Source of the DNA: Cyanophora paradoxa
Taxonomy: Eukaryota > Glaucocystophyceae > Cyanophorales > Cyanophoraceae
Assembly (NCBI GenBank): GCA_004431415.1
Contig: QPMI01000056.1
Coordinates: 1 to 64,000, forward strand
Reading direction: 5' to 3'
Length of the DNA stretch: 64,000 nucleotides
Shown piece after piece: positions 22,037-32,082 of the stretch. Numbering within the stretch: position 1 is the stretch's first letter; every line of letters starts with the position of its first letter. A model generated the notes under the pieces. That model did not search any database. It had not been told where the DNA came from and was given only the letters and a program-made list of their open reading frames with translations. A program made the translations under genes and the position numbers.

Positions 22037-23510
22037 GAGGTGATCGTAGCCGGCGGCGATGAAAGACTCGTGCACCAGGGCCCTGCGAGGGCCCGGGCGC
22101 GGGCTGGGGGCCCCGGATCCGCGGGACCGCCCGGCGGCGCGAGGCAGGAGGCGCACCTGTACGCGAGACGGGCCCCGCGGGTGCCGGGCGTCCCTCTAGC
22201 GGCCCGCGGGAGCGCTGCGCGCGGGGCACTCGTTAGCTCGGGCGGATTCCGGGAGGGCGGGCGGGCCCGCCGTCGGCCGACGGTACAGCTTTGCACCTGG
22301 GGTCGGCACGTCGCACTCTTGCGCAGCGCTGCTCGTCGGCGGCGACATCCTGCAGCCGGGCGCGGCGCGGGCCGGGGATGCCGCGCGCGCGAGGCGGACT
22401 AGGCGCCGCGGACGACGGCGATGGCCAGCGATCCCTCCGTGCAATCTCTGCCCCAAGAGAGCATAGCTAAGCATCTACGGGGCGCGCGGCGGGGCGGGGG
22501 CGGGAGCGCACCACTTGCGCGGGGCCGGGTCTCGGCCTAGGCCCGCCGGACCGCGACCACGGGCGTGAAAGAGGTTCCCGGGCCCCACCACGACCCGCGG
22601 GAGGCCTCCTTGCACGCCGCCGGGCCGGCCACGCCGCTCGATCGATCCGAGCAGAGACGGGCGGCCCACCGGCACCGCCCCCGACTCGGGAGGGAGCTAA
22701 AGAGCGCGGAGCCGCACGGGCGGCGCGGCAGACGGCGCGCGCGGGTCGCGAGGTCCTGGGGCGCCCTGCGGACGGGTGAGCGACGGCAGACGCTTAGAAC
22801 CGATTGCCGTACGAACCCCGGTTGCATTGGGCGCAAACTTAACGAGAATTTACGCGGCGCCGCTCGCCCCGCAGAGTTTAGTATGTACCCCCTCGACGGA
22901 GGCTGCCGCGGAGCGAGGCGAGCGGCGCTCGGATGCGGCCCCCGCGCGGCGTCGAGGGACTAGAAATCGTGCGCTACGCCGTACTTGCGAGCGCTGGAGC
23001 GCTCCGCGCGCGCGTTTCGGTGCGCGAGGGGCGCGGATCAAATTGCTCTCTTCCGCGGACGGCGCGACGTAGCGCGAGCCCGTGCAGCCGGAGAGGTCCA
23101 AAACCGGGATCCATACCGTGGGATCACTAGCAGCTCGTCGCCCACGCGCGCGCGGGGCCGCGCCGGGCGACCAGGCGCACTCCACCACGGGACCCTCTGA
23201 GAGGCCGAGACGCCCGATCGCGGGCCGACGAGCGGCTCCATAAGGTGGGGCGTGCACTACGATACCGCACGCCGCCGCGCCGGGCCGGACGGCGCCGGGT
23301 CGGTCCGCACTAGGTCCCGGGCCCCGGGTTCGGGGCATCGGCCTGACGGTGCCGCGCGGTACCGGCCCACGAATACGATAGCGTGCACTCTACACGAGAG
23401 ATTCCGGGAGCGGGTACCGAGCCGAGCGCGTTTTCCTTCTAGCCAGGAGTCATTTTACCAGAGTATAACGCGATCGAGCTATATTGTTAGCCTAAGTACT
23501 TAGAGGCTAG
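22037..23510. other. GC-rich stretch without a supported gene
   Basis: About 1.5 kb, strongly GC-rich with no convincing coding frame on either strand. I searched by eye for conserved small- and large-subunit rRNA, 5S and tRNA landmarks and found none. It could be an untranslated transcript, a spacer or a degenerate element. Confidence 0.35.
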
Positions 23511-25431
23511 TTAGAGCATCATGTTGTTGACTCGGAAGGAGACGGGAAGCCCCCTGAGCCCCTGCCCGCGAACCAGCCGCCGAGGATCGAGCGCGCGCGC
23601 TTTGCGAGCGCCTCCTCGACCTGGGCGCACTCCGGAAATCTGAAAATCTGGAAGCGGAGGCCAGTTCGACGGTCACGCCCCTCAGGTTACACGCGGACGC
23701 GGACGCAGAGGAGGAGGAAGAAGAAGAAGGGACGGGAGGGCCAGAAGCTCGCGGAAGGAGCCGAGCTTCCCTTCCCGGCGCCCGGGGCCCCCTCGTCCTC
23801 CGCGATGGAGTCGGCGTAGGATCTCAGGACGACGCGCTCGAGCCTGGGGCCGCCCCGCGCGACCTCCTGGGAGTGAAATGAGTTCAAGGGGCGGGGCAGA
23901 CGTGCAAAAGGGGTACGTATACGGACCCGCAGGACCTCAGCGGAGGCCGGTCCGCCCTCGATCACGAACTCGCGGAGGACGGGGCGCGCGGCGTGGATCA
24001 GGGGTACGAGGCCGGCGACCTCTGCCGCCGACTCGGACTCGGGACGGCCGTGCACATGTACCCCCAGGGAGAGCCGCTCGAGGTGCAGGGACCGAACCCG
24101 AAGACCTCAGGCCAGGAGGGGGGGCGACTCAGGCCAGGAGGGGTATGGGGAGGGGGAAGAAGAAGAAGAGGATGTCGTACCCGGACCTCGAGCTCCTCCA
24201 AGAAGCGCAGGCGAACGACAGAGGCGAGCTCCAATGCGCCGACGCCGGCGGGCGGGAGGCGCGGGGCCCGGACGCAGTCGGGTTGGAGCGCGTCGAGTGC
24301 CCCCGCCAGGCCCTCCGAAGAGGCGACAGCGACCCGGAGCTCCTCCAGCTGGAACAGGCCCGCGAGCTGGCGGAGGGCGGCGCCGTCCCGCACCCGTCAC
24401 GAGAGCTTCGTCAGGCCCGGCCAGACCCGCGCCAGCATCGACTGCGGTGTCCAGAGTCAGACGCGTGCGCGCGCTTCGAATCGGAGGATCCGGAAGGGCG
24501 GCGAACCGTGTGCTCTGCCGAGAGTGCGACAGCATCGTGCGCGGACGAGGGGGACGGGGGAGCGAGCGGACGGGGAGCGGGCGGAGCGCTGCCAGCAGGC
24601 CGCGAACGACGGCCTCGGGGGGCGGTACCGCGGCGTGCTCGCGTGCCACAGGACCGAGCCAGTGCTCCAGCTGCCATCGATGCGGACGGACTCCGGCGGC
24701 GCGGGCACCGCCGACAGGGCCTCCAGTATTTCTGCGAAAGGCGCGCGCCGAGCGAGCGTCAGATCACGGCCTGCGGTCGAGAATGGCACGCGCACGTCCG
24801 AGAGCGCACCTGTGAGGGCAATGGCGGCGTGGACGCTCGCTCCCTTGAACTCCGTCGCGCGAGATCCAATTGCAGCCCGGGTTCTCTCCATCTTAGGTGT
24901 GCGAAATCTGTAGCACGCTGCGCCGACGACGAGCATGCGGCAGCCCCGCATCGCTCCGCTCCGCGCGCGATCCGTGACCCGATCCAAAAGCTCCTCGTAC
25001 TCGCTGATGCGCTCTTGCAGGCTGCCCTCCTCACTGGGCTCGACCCGCAGCTGCTCCCAGTGCACGCCGCGCACGAGCTGGCGGAACCGCCTGTCCACCG
25101 CCCACAGCCGGCACTCCTCGTCGCCTCCGTCGCCTCCAGCTCGCTGAAGATACGCTGCACGAGCTCGTCGGGCAGCCGCGCGAAGTGAGTGACTGCGTCC
25201 GCGTTCCCCTTGCCACTCGCCTCCGGCTCCGCTGTTGAGGGAGGGTTCGTCGTGCACGTGGCATCCTGCCATTCGTACTCGCTTGCTGAGAATGGCGGAC
25301 CTGCGAGGCAGTGCGAGCTCCTCCTCGCGATAGCGAGCGCGCTTCTCGTGCCGCTGATCGGCCATGAGGGCCATGACTGAGACTAGCCGGTCCAGGCGAG
25401 ACTGCCGGCGCGGGCTGCAGCCGAATGCCAA
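23511..25431 (-). pseudogene. F-box/leucine-rich paralogue, frameshifted
   Basis: The same gene as the intact copy at 48307, on the other strand. The F-box reads FARLPDELVQRIFSELEATEA (about 25190-25125). Relative to the intact copy, one base is missing near 25119, so EECRLWAVDRRFRQLVRG continues in another frame. Shared later landmarks are LFQLEELRVAVASSEGLAG (about 24350), an exon ending SAEVLR with intron GTGCGTATCC-type to TTCCAG-type borders, EVARGGPRLERVVLRS (about 23870) and a C-terminal RARSILGGWF (about 23580) followed, after another frame change, by LPVSFRVNN before TAA at 23511-23513. At least two frameshifts make it a pseudogene unless the assembly is wrong. The N-terminal exon upstream of the F-box is Lys/Arg-rich. 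Confidence 0.7.
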
Positions 25432-27185
25432 GCCATCGCCGACCGGGCGGCGAGGGCTGCTGGCGTTCGCAGAAGAGGAAGTGCTTTCCGAAGTTCGAAT
25501 TCCCTAGTATCCCTACGTTTTGTAATTCTACCCGACCGAGCAGATGCCATGATGGTCAGGTGAAACCACCGGGGTGATCTGCCCGGCTCTTTCAGCTCGA
25601 TGTTAGCTGCACAGGAAGCGTCGGAGGCGCGAAGTGGATTCTATAGCTGCTATTAGCTCGACGGAGGAGATTGATCGTCTATGGCCGCTTCGCGGCGTCG
25701 TCGCGGTATCCCCCGCTTGTCCCGTCCCCCCGACCCTAGCTAACGTTCGCTTTCGAATTCGAAATTCGAATTTCCCGCGGCCGGGGGGATCGATCGCTCA
25801 CTGAGTCAGATTTGCTCTCTATATATCTAGATGTCTATCCGACTCTATCGCTTGGACGGTATCCCTTGCGACGGACCGACGCCGCGGTCCGACGGCCGCC
25901 GGGCATCCCTTGCCAAGTTGCGATATCGATCGCTCCGACTTGGCGAGACTCCGAGGCTCTCTAGATATCGATCGCGATCAGATTAATATTGGATCTCCAG
26001 CCGCTGAGCTGCGCGCAGCAGCAGGCTCCAGCTTCGACAGCTATCCCTTAAAAAGCTTAAAAGCTTGCGAGCGGGGGATCGATCGCTCTCTAGAGTCGAG
26101 ACTAGTTCTCCGGATCCCGGCCAGCTGCAGGCTCCTGCTTCGACGTCGACGGCTATCCGATCCCTTGCGATCGCGAGCGGGGGATCGATCGATATCGCTC
26201 CCTAGAATCCCCTAGATCTAGAATCAAGATCTCCAGCTTCGACGGCGCCGGCTGTCCCTTGCGATATCGATCGCGAGCGGGGGATCGATCGCGATCGATC
26301 GATCGATGCGCTAGCGCTTGCCCCGCCGCCCCGCCGATCGCGACGCGCCCGCCGACGCGCCGCGCAGGCTGTGTTGCTGTACTACGGTACAGCAACTCGA
26401 GGTGCGCGCGGGGCGCCGCGTGGGCGGCGGCGGGATCGCCACTCACGCCGCTGTCCCGCGCGCGCGCGCGCAGCTCCGGATCCGTCTCTGCGGTGGCGGG
26501 GGCGGCGGCCGTGCCACGGTGGGCGGGGCGGGCCCCGGGGCCGCGGCCCGGCGACGTCGACGTCATCGCCGTGCGGCTCGACGCGCGCGGCGCCGTCGAG
26601 ACGAGTCCCGTGCGCCCCCCGCCCGCCCCCGCCCCCGCCCCGCCCCCGCCGACCGCTCTCGTGCCTCTCAGGCGCCCTTCCGCCCGAGCCGCCGGCCCTC
26701 CTCCTCTCGCCCCAGCTTTGCCCGCCCGCCGCCCGCCGCCCGCCGCTCCGTAGTGGCTCGCGATCGAGGCCCAGCGCTGGCTCTCGTCCCGCCGCGCCCC
26801 TCTGCCCCTCGAGCTCCCCCCCCCTCCCCCCCCCCCCCCCCCCCGCTTCCCCCTTCTTCCCGCCCCCGTCACCCCCCGGCCCCTGGATTTAAATCTAGAT
26901 CTGATCTAGATCTGGCTCCCCCGAATTCTCTTCCCCCCGCCTCCCCCCCCCCCCCTTCCCCCCTGCCCCTTGAAGCTGTTCGCGGGAATGCGAGGAAGTT
27001 CGATGTTCAACCTGGCAACGTTCAACGGTTCAGCCCGCCATCGCAAGGGGCCATACACCAACAGACATATCAACTTCAGTTCTGCATGCGCAGGGCAGCG
27101 ACCTCGATCTAGATCTACAGTTGCGAGGGAGGCTGCCGCCGGGCGCTATAGATAGCTATGGCCGCTCAGCTGCGGGGGGCGTGAG
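25432..27185. other. GATC-rich spacer with poly(C) tract
   Basis: About 1.75 kb between two decayed F-box copies. From 25730 to 26300 it is dense in GATCGATC, CTAGATAT and TCGCGA palindromes. At 26815-26845 and 26940-26955 there are long C runs. The segment 26500-26750 has an open frame with DVDVIAVRLDARGAVE that could be an exon, but no splice or homology support was found, so it is not called as a gene. Confidence 0.4.
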
Positions 27186-29370
27186 CTAGAGTCGGCCCCT
27201 GCGCGTGGTCGACACGTTTCTGCCGTTGATGCGGACCGAGACGGGACCCCGGGCCCGGAGTGCCCGGGGGTAGCCAGTCTCAGAAGAGGGCGCGGGCCTG
27301 CTCGTAGTAGCATTCCGGAAGCCAGAGCTCGAGATCGAGCTTAAGTGCAGCGGCTTGAGCTCGAGCTCGAGCCGCTTCTTCTGCGACGACTCCGGCACCG
27401 GCGCCGCGCTCGCGCGGCACGCTCAGGTGAGCGAGAAGATCCCGAAAGGGGCTCAGCCTGACCGGCCCTCCGGATCCGAACCGGTTCGGATCCGAGGCCG
27501 TCCGGATCCGCTTGGCTCCTCAGATCGAAGGCGAGGGACGCCCGCTCGAGCCTCGGGCAGGCCCCCCGCGACCTCCTGCGGGGCGTGAGTCACGCTCATG
27601 ATCAGGTGAGCTCAGATCTGATCTGATCTGATCTGACCCGAAGGACGTGCGGGGGGGGGGGGGGGGGGGGGGGGGGACGTTGAGGAAGCGGAGGGAGGGG
27701 CGGGCGGCGCGGAGGATCGCGAGGGACGCCAGGGCCCCGTCGGGGAGGTACGGGGTCCGACTCGGGAGGGAGATGTCCAGGGCGAGCGTCCGGAGGGGCG
27801 GGAGGGCCGCGAGGCCCTCCGTCGCCGCGCGCTCCGCCGCCGCCTGCAGCGCGCTCGCCCCGCCGTCCGCTTCGTCTGAGGCCTGAGGGAGGTCTAAATA
27901 AGCGGGAGAAGGGAAGGGGGAGGGGGGGAGGGAAGGGGGTACGTACGTCGAGGACGAGCCAGAGGCGGCGAGCTTCGGGAGGCCCGCGAGGCCTCCTAGG
28001 AGGGCCCCGGCCTCGTGGTCGACCTGGCGGGAACGAAGTCGGGTTGGATCTGATCTGATCTGATCTGATCTGATCGGCGCTGATGCATGAATGCTTCGCT
28101 ATGCACTCTCGAAGCGCGCGCGCTTAAAGGGAGCGTCGAGCGAGCGGGCGGACCGACACTCTGAGCTCCTCCACGAGGCGGCAGGAGGGGCCGCCGAGGA
28201 GGCGGGAGGGGGAGGAGGGGCCCGAGGGGCGGCACCGGCAGCAGCCCTCTATAGCTAAGGCTGCCCGCCCCCCCGAGGGGCTTCCAAGGCCTCTTCCAGG
28301 CCCTCGGACGAGGCCAGCAAAGGGACGCGGAGCTCCTCCAGCTGGTGCAGGCCCGCGAGCTGGCGGAGCGCAGCGCCGTCCCGCATGCCGCACGAGAGCC
28401 TCCTCATGATCAGGCCCGGCCAGACCCGCGCCAGCCTCGCCTGCGGCCGAAGCGAAGAAGAAGAAGAAGATCGAGATCAGAACGAGCGCGTGAGCTCAGG
28501 GTCGGGCACAGCTGGGCGCACCGCCTGCTCGAGACCCAGGCACTCGCGAGTCGCCTCGCACGGGAGCCGGAGCTCGCGCAACCGCAGCCGGCCGCGCCGG
28601 CGCCGCATGTCGGGACCGTCGTCGTCTTCGGAGTCCGCGCGCGGCCGCGACGATAAAGGCTTAAGCTTCGGCAATTGCAAGAGCGCCGTCGTCCCGAGTC
28701 CAGCTCCAGCGATCGGAGGGGCGCCGCCGGGCCCGGAGACTCCATGAAGCAGTGAGCTCGAGCGACGTCCGCCAGATTTAGAGACAGCGTGTCCTCCGGA
28801 TCGATCCGCGCCGAGCCGGCGCCGGGTCGCGGCGCTCGGCCATTGGCGCCAGTTTCGAATTCCAGCGAAGTGCACACGTACGCACTCTCTGGCGGCACGG
28901 GCGCCTTCGCCAGGGCTCTCAGCAGCTCTGCGCATCGCGGGCGCAGATCTGAAGCTTAAGTGAGTGCGTAGAGTCGGACGAGACGCCGAGGAGCTCGAAA
29001 AAAGCACCTATTATGGCGACGGCGGCGTGGAAGCAAGCTTGGACGCCGTCCCCCGTGTGCAAAACCGACTCCAATCCGCGGCGCGGCCGCACTCTGCCAG
29101 GCTGGACCGCGGCCGACGATGAGCCGCCTGCAGCTGCAGCCGCTTTCTGTACTTCCTATTGCTCCTCAGAGGATTGCCTTGCAGCGGTCAGCTTCGAACG
29201 CGTGCGGCTCGACCGTACCCGGAGCTGCCGCCAGTGCACGCCGCGCACGAACCGCGCGCCTGTCCGCCGCCCACATGTCACAGTGTACAGCCGGTCGCAT
29301 ACGAGCTGGCCACGCATACGCTTCATTCGAGTCGACGTCGGCCGCGGGGCGCTCCGGATCCATGCAAACG
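27186..29370 (-). pseudogene. F-box/leucine-rich paralogue, decayed
   Basis: A third member of the 48307 family. Matching blocks in order: a degraded MWAADRR and, at DNA level, TTCGTGCGCGGCGTGCACTG (about 29270-29230) where the intact gene encodes FRQLVRGVHW; HQLEELRVPLLASSEGLEEA (about 28350-28290); an exon equivalent with EGLAALPPLRTLALDIS (about 27820-27770); a proline run encoded by the G tract at 27651; and a C-terminal YYEQARALF (about 27310) interrupted by TGA, after which PVSVRINGR matches the intact PISFKVND. The F-box helix itself is not recognisable. Introns contain (GATCT)n runs at 27612-27636 and 28036-28073. With stops and frameshifts it is most likely non-functional. Confidence 0.65.
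27651..27676. repeat. Poly(G) tract, 26 bp
   Basis: An uninterrupted run of G. Read on the minus strand it encodes the polyproline stretch at an exon end of the decayed F-box paralogue, so it may be a slippage expansion of a coding CCC run. Confidence 0.9.
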
Positions 29371-29419
29371 CGTACGCCTCGGCCCGCGCCGGCGAGGATG
29401 CTCTGACTGCTGGCGCCGG

Positions 29420-29498
29420 CAGTTGCGGCAGTTGCGGTAGTTGCGGCAGTTGCGGCAGTTGCGGCAGTTGCGGCAGTTAGGGCAGTTGCCTGAGGAGA
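29420..29498. repeat. 9-bp minisatellite (CAGTTGCGG)n, about 9 copies
   Basis: Nine near-identical units, one with T for C and one ending AGGG. On the minus strand it lies just upstream of the decayed F-box paralogue. The complementary unit AACTGCCGY is also repeated upstream of the intact paralogue (48194-48250). Confidence 0.9.
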
Positions 29499-30575
29499 AG
29501 GTCAGCTGCGGCACTCGTGCGCGCGCTGTACCCGGCCCGGTCTCAACCTGGAGTCAACCAGCACAGCGCAACTTCAAAGGCTTGCCACCAGTGCCAGCTC
29601 AAGAACCAGCGCTCACCTGAGCGTTTGTGCGTGCGCGGCATCGCCTGCCGCGTATAAATCCTAGGATCCGCAACCTTCTCGCACGCAGCGATGCACGATG
29701 AGAGCGGCGCCAGAGTACGCATTCGCTGCGTTCTCTCCCAGCCTGCGTGCTCGCATCGGCTCGCGGTCTCATATGCTGTCGCGGTCCGGTGAGGCTTAGT
29801 CGGCGCTGACGTCGGTAGCTGCTGCAGCGGGCCGGTCCGCGCTTCGTAGTTCGCCGGCCCAAAGTTGCCCCAAACCTACGCCTACTTGCGCGGTGTGCAT
29901 TTGCGCCCCCGCCGGCCGAACTCGAACTCGCTCATGATAGCGTGTGCGCAGGGTTCGGGGTCGCAGCGACGCTGGCGCTTTCGCGTAGACTTCAAGCTTA
30001 AGCTTGATTCCTGTTCGATTCTACGCTCCGTTCTGGTGTGTCAGCGTCCGGAGGACGAAACTCGAGCCCCGCGCGCGGCCGCGGGCCGCGGGCCGGGCCG
30101 CCTTAAAGCTTCTCGCTCGGCGGACGTCGGTGTCGACGCCCGCGAGTGCCGCGACACACTGTGATGTGTTCCGGTGCGCTTTCCCCGCCCCGCCGCCCAG
30201 TGGCGCCGGTCGGCCCGGACGTGTACAGTAGCAAGGTCTGAAAACCGCGGGCCGCCGGGCCTGCGCAGGTTTCGACCTGTGCCCCCGCACCCCGCGCGAC
30301 TTGGAAGCGTCCTCTGTCGCTTGGTGACTGCCTGCATTCGAACGCTCGAGCGAGCTGCGGCACCCCCCTCCGCCCGCAACGGGGGTCGCTCCAACGCGGG
30401 CGGCGCGCTCCGTGCGATTCAGATCTGATCTGAGGCCCGTGCAGATCGATATCGTCGGCCATCGTCGGGGGAATGGAGGGGCATCGTCGGCCGGTGCGAA
30501 TTCTGTACCCCCCCATCTCCCTCCGCCGCGAACATCTCCGCCGCGAACATCCGCAAGGGCTGTGCAAATCTGACG
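29499..30575. other. Intergenic, no supported gene
   Basis: About 1.1 kb between the minisatellite and the TSP3-like gene. Frames here are short and in Arg/Ala/Pro shadow composition. Near 30421 a short GATCTGATCT run occurs. The region probably includes the 5' part of the downstream gene. Confidence 0.35.
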
Positions 30576-31823
30576 TTGTGGCAGTTCCACCGGCGCCGGA
30601 TGCAGCCACCGGCGCGCTGCAGTCAGGCCCCTGCAGAGCAGCGGCCGGTTCTCCTCTTCCTCGCGACCCTCCGACCCTCCGCCCCCTTCGTCTACCTCCT
30701 CGGAGCCGCCTCTTCGCCCCCCCTACTCGCCGTCGTTCTGGGGCGGCCGCCGTCGGGCCCCTCCGAGCCTGCGAGCGCCCCCTCGTCCGCGCCGGACGGC
30801 CCGCCCGTCGCGGCCTACCGGCTGCGCGTCTACCACTCCGAACTGGGGACCTGGTCCGGTGCGGCGTACCCCATTCCCCGACCCCCAGCGGCCCGGCCGA
30901 TCGTGTTAATGCCGTACCCCCAGACGCGCTGGACTCGCCCGAGGAGATGCACCTGTACGCCCCCCAGGGCGGCTCGGTCCTACTCTGGCAGGTCCGACCC
31001 GCCCGCCCCCGCCGCCCCGCCGCTGTACCCCGCCATTCCGCGCGCGTGAAGCTGACGTCCGCGCGCCCGGCAGCGGACGCCGGCGGGCGGGTGGCGGCTG
31101 CTGCTGTACCGCAGCGAGGGCCCCGCGGGGGCCCCGCTCTTCCACAGCGTCTGCGTCGCCGCGGCGCCGGCGCCCGGTACCCCCCTCCCCCTCGCCTCCA
31201 TCTACCGCGACCAGCTCGTCTGGGCCGCCCCGGTACCCCTCCCGCCCCTTCCGCCCGCTCGCGGGCAGGCGCCCCTGACTGCTGCGAGAGTACAGGCGCC
31301 CGCTGGGGGCCGGAGGCGAACGCTCCTCCGCCTGGACCTGGACAAGGACGACGACGGCGTCTTCGGTACGGTTACCCCTCCCTCGGAATCCATGTACCCC
31401 CTCACGCGGGGTACAGACGGCCACGACGCCTTCCCGCTGGACCCCGAGGGCACGTGGGACTCGGACAACGACGGGATCGCCGGTACCCCCCGCGCCCCCG
31501 CAACCGCGTACCCCCTCGAGCCCAACGGCGGCGCCCCGGGGCAGACGAGGTGGACGTGATCGCCGCGACGGGCGCCTGCGTGACGAGCGGCGTGCGGGAA
31601 GCCTGCATGGGGGACAACGCGATCCTCTGTGCGCTCCCTCCCTCTAAGCGAGCGAGCTGTCTTCCAACTCTTAACGTATCTACGCCCCTCCGTTTCGGCA
31701 TCAGACACCGTTTGGGCGTGCTTCTTCGTCGCGATGTGCGCGGTAGCGGCGGTCTACGCCGTCGTCGTCCGCCGCGCCTCCGAGCGCCACCGCGCCGCCT
31801 CGGTGCGCGCGCGCCTCGGATGA
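30576..31823 (+). CDS. Membrane-anchored protein with thrombospondin type 3-like calcium loops
   Basis: Splicing by short introns gives a continuous C-terminal half. Exon pieces read YRLRVYHSELGTW, then SPEEMHLYAPQGGSVLLW, then WRLLLYRSEG and FHSVCVAA, then an Asp-rich pair of loops: DLDKDDDGVF joined by an intron (GTACGGT to GGTACAG) to DGHDAFPLDPEGTW and DSDNDGIAD. The D-x-D-x-DG-x-x-D pattern with FPLDP is typical of TSP3/calcium-binding repeats. After a further exon (VREACMGDNAIL), intron GTGCGCTC to GGCATCAG leads to one membrane helix, VWACFFVAMCAVAAVYAVVV, and a basic cytoplasmic tail ending at TGA 31821. Topology is thus extracellular N-terminus with a single C-terminal anchor. The 5' end is not fixed: no certain ATG or signal peptide was identified. 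Introns carry the GTACCCC motif discussed for the 50780 gene. Confidence 0.6.
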
Positions 31824-32043
31824 CTCACCTGAGCAGCCTCCTCGCCTGAGCCTCTCCTGAGCGCTCAGATCGCAGGTACGCCTCTCTACCGCTCCGCTTC
31901 CTCCCTCCTCCGATCCCTCGCCCCCGGCTCAGCCCCATGGAGTACATATTCTTATCCCTGGGGGACATGTTCTTATCCCCCAACCCCCTGCCAGGCTGGG
32001 GTACATGTTCTTATCCTGGGGGTAGCCCCCCGCCCGCCCTGGG

Positions 32044-32082
<39 letters not shown>

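Noticed and set aside
22037-23510. Possible ribosomal RNA because of GC-rich, gene-free sequence beside repeats
   Set aside because: No conserved rRNA or 5S landmark was found on either strand.
26259-27112. Overlapping 160-260 codon plus-strand frames
   Set aside because: Low-complexity Arg/Pro frames running into poly(C); no splice sites or recognisable protein. One short piece may be an exon but support is too weak.
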